DNA of 64,000 bases from Aspidiotus rigidus. Taxonomy: Eukaryota > Arthropoda > Insecta > Hemiptera > Diaspididae. A model generated the notes under the pieces. The model saw only the letters and a list, made by a program, of their open reading frames with translations. It did not search any database and was not told where the DNA came from. Position 1 is the first letter of the stretch, and every line of letters starts with the position of its first letter. The stretch lies in contig JAVHKY010000016.1 of assembly GCA_035079385.1 (NCBI GenBank), positions 5,193,501 to 5,257,500 on the forward strand. Direction: 5' to 3'. Positions 34,385-42,314 of this stretch are shown piece after piece. Both the position numbers and the translations under genes were made by a program.

Positions 34385-34977
34385 ATTTTACTGTCAAGCA
34401 TGAATACATAGTATTATATATTGAGAGAAAGACTCGAAACATGTCGACTAACCGATTTCCAATTCCATTCTCAAATCTAAGGTAAATTTGTCCTAGAAAA
34501 CAGTCTCTCAGCATTCCCGGAAGCTGCGAAGTTTTCCAAATCCCTCTCACACGCAACTCAATGATCAACCCTTTTCTTAGTGCCCGGGCCCCTCTTGAAA
34601 TATAGCTAAAACAAATTTTTTGTTTTAAGATGTTGTAGTCCTATTTTTTTCAATTTCGAGGGTACAAGAAACATATGAACCCTAGGCCTACACCTGATTC
34701 TCAAAATTTGCGGCTGTACGACCCCGGTTCTTTTGGCCTGACTCTTTCGCCTAAGCTTACTAGAATAATGCAAGAGTGGAGGAAGAGGACTAACCCCTCG
34801 ACGTCACGCTTCTGATTCCGATTAACCTTAAGCTTCGTAGGAACTTCTCTGATGATAAATTATTAGTATTGTTCTACCTCAGGGGGTCTAGAACGGGTAT
34901 TAGCATCAAAATTCCAACCTCTCCTTTGGTAAGCTCAATAATCTCAACCTGACGTTGCTTCCTGATCTGGGTTGATC

Positions 34978-35170
34978 TTGACCTGCTCAGGGGCTAAGCA
35001 AAGGAAGGCAAAAAGGAATGCTGCAAAGAAGAATAGGATAGCCAGAGAGAATCATCAGCAGTAAATGCGGTGTTATTCCTGTCATTCGATCCAGCGCTTG
35101 CGCAATGGTACGAGATAGTGCAGTGTAGAGTCGACTATCATTTATTCATGGTCATCTTTAGCCTATAATC
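34978..35170. other. Left flank of copia within the 6.4-kb insertion
   Basis: No homology to other units and no gene seen. Confidence 0.35.
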
Positions 35171-35388
35171 TGTTGGGTAAGTTGATAAAAATAGTCGATT
35201 TTTATCAACCGTAAAAAATAGTTCACAACTTAAACTTCAAAAAAAAAATCAGAACGTACACAGTGAACTCGGTTGAACCGTAACGACAAGGACGGTATTT
35301 CTACTAACCATATATTATTAAGTATTCAGTTGATGATGAGCTTGCGTGAAGTAAAGGAGGAACAGTGGAACACTGTTGCTACTCAACA
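35171..35388 (-). repeat. copia 3' LTR
   Basis: 218 bp, begins tgttgggtaa and ends actcaaca on the plus strand. It is identical by eye to the other LTR, including a run of ten A. Confidence 0.95.
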
Positions 35389-35424
35389 CCCCCTCCCACG
35401 CAAGCGAGTATCAAATAAATTAGC

Positions 35425-35615
35425 ATCACAGAATCGAAATTCTTCTATGCTCACTTAATCTACTATTTTCCTGCAGCACAGAATCAAAAATTCTTCTCTG
35501 CACATTGAAACAGACAACTGTAAACTTGTCATTGCTGCACAGAATCGAAATTCTTCTCTGCGAATCGACTCCCCAATATGCAACACAGAAAAACAAGTTT
35601 CTTCCATGCATAGAT
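35425..35615. repeat. Four copies of a palindromic ~25-bp motif in the copia 3' UTR
   Basis: gcacagaatcgaaattcttc followed by tctgc recurs near 35430, 35477, 35540 and (degenerate) 35583. Each copy is itself an inverted repeat (gcacagaat/attcttctctgc). Confidence 0.65.
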
Positions 35616-35827
35616 TTATTATAACTCTAAAATAGAATAATAGAAAACGTATAAAGGGGAAAGAAGAAAAATGGAATATAGTATAATAATATTATGAAAA
35701 ATAATTGTATATTAATATAATAAAAATATAATAAAAGAAATCCAACGAAACAACTAACTCCACCTACTTTTTCTTTTACTTTCCTGAAACATAATCAACA
35801 AATACATACGCAAATTACTTTTCAAGT

Positions 35828-38800
35828 TTAAATAAGTGTTTTAACCAAAAGGTTTCTTTGTCTCAGAAAATTTTCATTTGAGAGACCTTTGGTCAACATA
35901 TCTGCCAACTGATTCTTAGTATCAACTTTGACAATTCTTAACAAATTACTGCTCACATATTCTTTTGATTTTTGATATTTTCTTTCAACGTGCTTTAAAC
36001 GACTCTTACTAGTATGCTTAGTACAAAAACTTATCGCTGTATTGTTATCTTCAAATAGAGTAACTGGAAAGTAAGATTTTCCAAGAACCTCTTCGGTCAA
36101 TCTCACCAGATAAAGAACATCTTGCGCCGCAGCACAAATTGACATATTTTCAGCTTCACCAGAACTTTCGGCAATGCACGATTGTAACTTTGATGCCCAA
36201 GATACAGGACAGCCAAAGAACCTTATAATATACCCAGTTGTAGATTTACTACAGTTCTGATCACCAGAAAAATCTGAGTCAGCAAAAACATCAACTATTT
36301 CGTTTGAACATTCATACAAAAGACCATACTTAGACGTCTGAATGAGATAGATAAATAGACGGTTTAATAAAGTCCAGTGAATCACTTGAGGATTTTCTTG
36401 AAATCTTCCCAAGAAATTCACCGCAAAAGCAATATCTAAACGGGTTGAGTTGGCAACATACAGTAGCTTACCAATACCTTCTCTATAAGAACATGATAAG
36501 TTAACAAATTTCAATTTTATATTTTTATGACTTGCTAATGGAGGGATTGGAGTAATCACCTCGCACTTAGAATTTGTTGGTTCATTAACAATATACTGAG
36601 ATAAACTTTCAATATATTTAGTTTGGGACAAAAATAATCCAAATTTACTTTTACTGATTTCAAAACCAAGGAAGGTTTTAGGAAATCCAAGATTTCTATT
36701 TTCAAATTTAGTGTTTAAGTTTTGAATAAATTCTTGTATTCCTGGAAGATCATTTCCCGTAATGAGAATATCATCAACGTATACTAGGAGTAAACAAATA
36801 TGACCATTATTAATTTTGAAATAAATACAGGGTTCTCTTACATTTTTAGTGAATCCAACTGATAACATGAATTCATCAAATTTTCGGTTCCAACACATGG
36901 GAGCAACTGCTAAACCGTACAGAGACTTATTCAATTTACAAACAAACTTTTTCGAATCATAATTAATACCGTCAGGGACAGAAACATATTTCTCTCTATC
37001 GATATCGCCATTAAGGAATGCATTTTTAACATCAAATTGAGTAAGATCCCAGTTATACTTTATTGCAATTATTAAAAACCAACGCATACTCGTAGTACTA
37101 GGAGTGGGAGACGCTGTATCCACTGGGGAATACTTTTCTTTATCACGACAACCAACTGCAACTAAACGAGCTTTCTTTACACCGTTACTTTTAATTGTGA
37201 ATATCCATTTTACCGGAATAACTTGCATTGACTTTGAACGAGGTACAATAGACCATACATCCAGTTTTCTGAAAGCTCCCAATTCCGCTTCAATAGGTGG
37301 ACCCCAAGTCTCTGAATTTTCATTAGACATAGCTTCGGCGTACGTAAGAGGAACTTTTTCAGATGTTTGACTATCTTCATAAAACTTTTCAAAAGTACTT
37401 TCTTTACTAACAAAAACATCTTCTACTTCATCATCAGAAGAACCAGTTTGTAAGTCAACTTTATTAATTGTGATTTCATTACTGGTCGAGGGTATAGAGG
37501 AGGAAGGAGGTACAGACTCTTGAATTAGAAAAGTATCATAAGATGAACTAGGAAAATCCATTTTATACTGAACTGACTCATCAATTGCAACACAACAAAC
37601 ATTATCAGTCTTCTTAGAATCAGGATCATAGACAGTATAGCCTGTTGAGGTAAAGCCAGCCAAGTACATTGAATTAGAACGCCACTGAAATTTCCGACCT
37701 TTAGGAACCTTAAAATCTTTACATTTCACTTTAGAACCAAAAATCCTAATATTACTAAGAAGAGGTTCTTTATTATATAACATTTCAAATGGTGTTACAA
37801 AATTGATGGCAGAATGTGGAGTTCTATTGTATAAATAACAAGCCGCCTGTACAGCCAAACCCCATAAATTAGAAGGAAAACCAGACTCATCTAATAACGC
37901 TCTGGCTCTCTCTTCAATTGTACGCTGGCAACGTTCCACAGTGCCATTATGCTCATGGCAATACGCCTCAGAGGGTTCACTCACTAAACCATACTTATCA
38001 AGAACTTCACACATATTAACAGAGGAAAATTCTGTAGCTAGATCGCAGCGAAGGGTTTTAAATTGACCAGGACCAGGAAATTCTGCTTGTAACATTCTTA
38101 AAGCTTCTTTCATACTTTCAACAACTTCAATTTTTGACTTCATAACAAACACTTGGAGAAATCTAGTATAATCATCAATGACGCACATAAAATACTTATT
38201 ACGTTTAACAAAAGTACAGGGATCAATTGGACCAACAACATCACAATGGATAATTTCGCACGGTCTTGTTGCACTTTCTCGGTCTTTATTGAACGACTTT
38301 TTGGTTAACTTGGCTTTAGCACATGTTTCACAATTATTGATATTTTTAATACAAATCAATTCTCCAATACCAAAGGCCGCAGATTTTAATTTATTTAATG
38401 CAGCAGAAGAAATATGTCCCATTCTTCGATGCCACAACTCCCCCTCCTTTTGTAACGCATCTAATTGTTGAGGGGTCAACTTTCGTTTTAATTTACGACT
38501 ATGGTTTCGGTCACGCGCGATTTTAAAACATTTTATCATACTTTTGGGAAGATGTCCGACATTATTCATATTATTCATCACAAAAATATCAGGTGCAACT
38601 CTTTTTGACTCTTTTTCAATTTCTAATACATCCCTTATATCACTTGATTCAGTTTTGTCAATAATCTTTCCACGTAGACGATAAATCTTATTACATAATT
38701 CTACCATTGCAATTTTTCTACCAATTCTATTACACCTCAGATATCCGCTTTTAGGATTTAGTATCAATGACGTTCTAAATTGGTGATTAAGGGCAGAAAC

Positions 38801-40390
38801 ACTAATTATTTCATCCTCTACTCCAGGGACAACTTGTACATTTTTTAGCCTAATAACTATATTGTTTTTACCATACGTGAACATAATTGGTAACATGCCT
38901 TCACCAACTGAGAATAATTTAGCATCTTTATCTGCCGTCTTTACTGTCAGGGGAATATCGTGTTCACGATAACCAAATAATAAGTTTTTATTTCCAACTA
39001 TGGAGTGGGACGCAGCTGAATCGATTAAAAATACTATTACAAACCAACAATTAAACTCACTTAGTTGGCGTTTTGGGCAATTCATGCCTTCGTGTCCAGG
39101 TTGACCACACCAGAAACATACACGACCCTCGTTTGGACATTGTTGGATAGTATGAAACAATAGACCACACTTTTTACACATCGCCGACTTCTTCTCTTCA
39201 ATAGACATCATTTTCATTTTCTTCAACTGTTCAGGAGTGTACGGATAAGACGATGTATTTTGACCTTGCCTCTTATTGTAGCCGCTGGTTGATGAACCCT
39301 CATTCACAGAAGATGACGTATTCTGACCTTGTCTTTTATTGTAACCACTGGTGGATGGACCCGAATTCATAAAGTTTGAATTATCAGACTTACGAAAATC
39401 ATCCCTACGTTTGTTGAACCATGTAGAAGCATCATTCTTTGACAAACCATCACGTCTCTGCTCATCCTTGTTCGTTGGTTTTGGGAATTTCATGTTCGCA
39501 GTGCGCGCCACAATTGTAAATTTTTCTTTTACAAACGCCATAGTTCTAGTTTCCTCAGGAAGAGTTTCAATTGTGTTGAAAAAGGAGAAATACGGAGATT
39601 GGTGGTTTTCAATCCCCTCAATCTTGTACAAAAACATAGTAATCTTGTACTCTTCTGAAAATTCTGTTTTCAAATTCCGGTATTCCTCCAATAGAAGATC
39701 AAATTCAGCTATGAATCTCTCGGGGTCAAAATGGGGACGGAAGCGTAGTTTGCAAAACCGGTTATGAAGACTAATAAGGTCCATAGTCCGACTACCCGCG
39801 TACCATTTCTTGATTTGATCGAATGCCTCGTAGGCCGTAAATACATTCATTGAGTCTAGCCGGTTAACAATTGCTTTCTGGACTGACGATTTTAAGTATA
39901 GAAGTGCCTGTGCATCAAGTACAACTCTTTGGCTCGGAGTAACAGTTACATTCTCACCACATTTTGATTCGATGAAAGCAATAAGATTCAACGCCTTCAG
40001 ATCTAATTCAACCATCGTTTTCCATTTTCGATAATTCTTGTGTCCAGATAATTTTTCGTTTTCCTCTATTTTCCTTAGTTGAAAAGAGGACGGCTTATAA
40101 TTTGTAGACACCTCTCTGCCGAAATTTGATGTAGAAAAAAATTCATGCAATTTTTCTGAAACTAGCTTCTCAATTGTCGACCTTTGTAACTCGTTTTCAG
40201 ATAAATTATTGTTACTGTCATTACCGTTATCATCTCCAACCAAATTATCTCTGCCGTTTTCACCAGGACGGTCGGTATTATTTACTTCGAGATTTCTTTC
40301 GACTTCTTCATAATCGCTCTCGCCTAAGAGTCGATCTTCCTCATTTTCGCCGTTTTTCGCAGATTTTTTCGTTGATCTTGCACGAGCCAT
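35828..40390 (-). CDS. copia Gag-Pol polyprotein, 1520 aa
   Basis: One uninterrupted frame in canonical copia order. The Gag region includes two zinc knuckles, CKKCGLLFHTIQQC (about 405-418) and CFWCGQPGHEGMNC (425-438). The aspartic protease has DSAAS (457-461). The integrase has H654/H659/C687/C690 and D717, D783, E819 (HCDVVG, RCDLATEF, NGTVER). The reverse transcriptase has QFDVKNAFLNG and YVDD (1204-1207). RNase H has FADSDFSGD (from 1369), SGEAEN (1410-1415) and EDNNTA (about 1447). Its length fits single-frame copia elements. Gag carries a near-exact tandem duplication around residues 346-381 (STSGYNKRQGQNTSS twice). All catalytic residues I can check are present, so the element could be autonomous. 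It lies opposite in direction to the esterases. Confidence 0.97.
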   Translation of the reverse strand: MARARSTKKSAKNGENEEDRLLGESDYEEVERNLEVNNTDRPGENGRDNLVGDDNGNDSNNNLSENELQRSTIEKLVSEKLHEFFSTSNFGREVSTNYKPSSFQLRKIEENEKLSGHKNYRKWKTMVELDLKALNLIAFIESKCGENVTVTPSQRVVLDAQALLYLKSSVQKAIVNRLDSMNVFTAYEAFDQIKKWYAGSRTMDLISLHNRFCKLRFRPHFDPERFIAEFDLLLEEYRNLKTEFSEEYKITMFLYKIEGIENHQSPYFSFFNTIETLPEETRTMAFVKEKFTIVARTANMKFPKPTNKDEQRRDGLSKNDASTWFNKRRDDFRKSDNSNFMNSGPSTSGYNKRQGQNTSSSVNEGSSTSGYNKRQGQNTSSYPYTPEQLKKMKMMSIEEKKSAMCKKCGLLFHTIQQCPNEGRVCFWCGQPGHEGMNCPKRQLSEFNCWFVIVFLIDSAASHSIVGNKNLLFGYREHDIPLTVKTADKDAKLFSVGEGMLPIMFTYGKNNIVIRLKNVQVVPGVEDEIISVSALNHQFRTSLILNPKSGYLRCNRIGRKIAMVELCNKIYRLRGKIIDKTESSDIRDVLEIEKESKRVAPDIFVMNNMNNVGHLPKSMIKCFKIARDRNHSRKLKRKLTPQQLDALQKEGELWHRRMGHISSAALNKLKSAAFGIGELICIKNINNCETCAKAKLTKKSFNKDRESATRPCEIIHCDVVGPIDPCTFVKRNKYFMCVIDDYTRFLQVFVMKSKIEVVESMKEALRMLQAEFPGPGQFKTLRCDLATEFSSVNMCEVLDKYGLVSEPSEAYCHEHNGTVERCQRTIEERARALLDESGFPSNLWGLAVQAACYLYNRTPHSAINFVTPFEMLYNKEPLLSNIRIFGSKVKCKDFKVPKGRKFQWRSNSMYLAGFTSTGYTVYDPDSKKTDNVCCVAIDESVQYKMDFPSSSYDTFLIQESVPPSSSIPSTSNEITINKVDLQTGSSDDEVEDVFVSKESTFEKFYEDSQTSEKVPLTYAEAMSNENSETWGPPIEAELGAFRKLDVWSIVPRSKSMQVIPVKWIFTIKSNGVKKARLVAVGCRDKEKYSPVDTASPTPSTTSMRWFLIIAIKYNWDLTQFDVKNAFLNGDIDREKYVSVPDGINYDSKKFVCKLNKSLYGLAVAPMCWNRKFDEFMLSVGFTKNVREPCIYFKINNGHICLLLVYVDDILITGNDLPGIQEFIQNLNTKFENRNLGFPKTFLGFEISKSKFGLFLSQTKYIESLSQYIVNEPTNSKCEVITPIPPLASHKNIKLKFVNLSCSYREGIGKLLYVANSTRLDIAFAVNFLGRFQENPQVIHWTLLNRLFIYLIQTSKYGLLYECSNEIVDVFADSDFSGDQNCSKSTTGYIIRFFGCPVSWASKLQSCIAESSGEAENMSICAAAQDVLYLVRLTEEVLGKSYFPVTLFEDNNTAISFCTKHTSKSRLKHVERKYQKSKEYVSSNLLRIVKVDTKNQLADMLTKGLSNENFLRQRNLLVKTLI

Positions 40391-40427
40391 AACAATTATA
40401 CGAGAATAGAAAAATTTTTACGGTTGA

Positions 40428-40645
40428 TGTTGGGTAAGTTGATAAAAATAGTCGATTTTTATCAACCGTAAAAAATAGTTCACAACTTAAACTTCAAAAA
40501 AAAAATCAGAACGTACACAGTGAACTCGGTTGAACCGTAACGACAAGGACGGTATTTCTACTAACCATATATTATTAAGTATTCAGTTGATGATGAGCTT
40601 GCGTGAAGTAAAGGAGGAACAGTGGAACACTGTTGCTACTCAACA
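40428..40645 (-). repeat. copia 5' LTR
   Basis: 218 bp, the promoter-bearing LTR for the minus-strand element; the Gag-Pol ATG lies 37 bases inside it. An inverted repeat (tttttacggttga/tcaaccgtaaaaa) spans its inner edge. Confidence 0.95.
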
Positions 40646-41408
40646 TAATCGGTATTTGGGTGTGGTATTTTCAGTCCATTTCGCTCCACGATTCTACCTA
40701 AAGATACGAGCGAGACGTTTTATCCTCTGTTCCTCTTTCAATATTCTGTTTTGGTTCTAACTCTGAAAATAAACGTCAAATGATGGGATAAGGAAGGGAT
40801 TTCATCAATTTAGTTCGAATAATACAATCCATTATCTAAGTAAGCGAGATTAATCGCGTACTGATCGAAACCGGTCGCAATAATTTACATTCGATTCCGT
40901 GGTATTCATTTCGCGTAATAAAAATTAGATTTTTTATACGATGTAACGAAAACTAATGATATCACCACCAATATGACGGTGGAAAGATCTGTTTATCGCA
41001 ACGAGCGCTCAAGCTCTGATAACAGTGGTGGAAAGAGTATTTGCAGTGTGGAAAGAGAATTTGCGTGTGGAAAAAAGATGGTTTTCCGCCCATCCTCAAT
41101 TTAGTTGCGAGATAGATCATTTTTCTCAAGAAGTGCATCCGGTTTTTGTGGGTTTTCGTTACATTCGTATAAAAAAATATCTTTCACAACAGTAGCGGAG
41201 TGAGCAGTCATAACTCGTGCAAACTTGCTTCACTCGCTCCGCTCGTGTCGCAAACGTTAGCACTCGTTATGACAACGCTCACTTTCCGCTACAGTTGTGA
41301 AATATACTAATCCTTTACGAAACAAAGATGAAATGTCCGAAAATATCAGCAGAATTTTGATCTGATCCAACTTCCTCGTTTTGTAAGTTTTATATAAATA
41401 AAAAATCA
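40646..41408. other. Right flank of copia within the 6.4-kb insertion; small palindrome
   Basis: No gene is seen. 41182-41303 is a ~120-bp imperfect palindrome (ttcacaacagtagcgga ... ccgctacagttgtgaa) with ctcgctccgctcgtg at its loop. The stretch has no counterpart in unit 1. Confidence 0.45.
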
Positions 41409-42280
41409 GAAATTTCTTTGTAATTGAAGTTTTCGATTCCTAATATAGAAGTCCCTTATCATTTGCAAATCAACTCATGATAGCCCTCATCATCAATTAG
41501 TAGCCTGATGATCTTTGCTGCCTGTGTCTTTCTTATGGGAGTTGATAGTCCGTTAGGGTTTTTGCTAATAACAAGCTGTGACGTCACAGAGGTAAAGGAC
41601 TGTTAGCGAGAATCTGAATTGAAAAATACAAAACAAACGTATTTGCGAGCTCTTACAGACTTGCAGGTGAGAGTGAAGCACAAGCATGGTTGTCCTGAGT
41701 AGTCGCATTGACTATAGGTACACTTTGTGTATAGTCAATGGCCGTTGTCCTTATTTAACTACCTTCACTTTGCGAGTGCGACGCCTCGTAACTCTTTTAA
41801 AGGTGATTATCTTGTACCTAGGATAGTTTTCACTTTGGATTATCAATTTTAATAAAAATTAAAGTGAACACTGGAAACGAGACTTCTTGTGAAAATGAAA
41901 GAAGTTTTCCACCGAGAAAACGGTCGTTGCTTAAGTAATTTCAATACGTACCTCTATTCATTTTTTCGCTCTTCCTGTTTGCGAGTCTGTTTGTAGCGGA
42001 TGATATCTAAGATGAGGACTGTTTTGAAAGAAGCAAAACAATATCGATTTCACTTTATTGTCTCTTACTAGTTATTCAAACAATTCAATGAAATATCCAT
42101 CTTGACTTTCCATACAACTGTTTAAAAATTTCCCCGCCCCCTCGACCTCTTCATTTTTATTCGGGAAATACAGAATATTCTCGAAAATTCGTTGAAAAGT
42201 ACATCGAATCCTGTTCATATGGTTAAATTGGTTTTTGCAATTTTTAAATTTTGATACTGATTTGATAAAAGTTTCGGTGA
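41409..42280 (+). repeat. Esterase unit 3 upstream duplication, right part
   Basis: It matches 20640-21590 of unit 1 (for example tagcctgatgatctttgctg and cctgtgtctttcttatggga in both). It holds the proximal 5' region of the complete gene. The TATA-like gataaaaag of units 1 and 2 reads gtgaaaag here, but gataaaag occurs 12 bases further upstream. Confidence 0.6.
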
Positions 42281-42314
42281 AAAGCTTCCTTTTGTCGCAA
42301 GATCAGCATACATT

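Larger units (their letters stand above)
33310..34977 (+). repeat. Esterase unit 3 upstream duplication, left part
   Basis: Homologous to 19740-20620 of unit 1. It is interrupted by a TE-like insertion at about 33400-33720 and another at about 33956-34384. The homology stops at about 34977 and resumes at 41409, so about 6.4 kb are inserted. Confidence 0.65.
35171..40645 (-). mobile_element. Ty1/copia LTR retrotransposon, complete, young
   Basis: Two 218-bp LTRs (35171-35388 and 40428-40645) start TG and end CA and appear identical base for base. The target duplication is taatc (35166-35170 and 40646-40650). The coding strand is minus. A purine tract, read gtgggaggggg on the minus strand (35389-35400), abuts the 3' LTR as the polypurine tract. 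The single Gag-Pol frame is intact. Identical LTRs plus an open frame indicate recent insertion and possible current activity. Confidence 0.95.

Noticed and set aside
37104..39767. Plus-strand open frames of 69-138 aa opposite the copia polyprotein
   Set aside because: Antisense shadows of an intact 1520-codon gene; no independent features.
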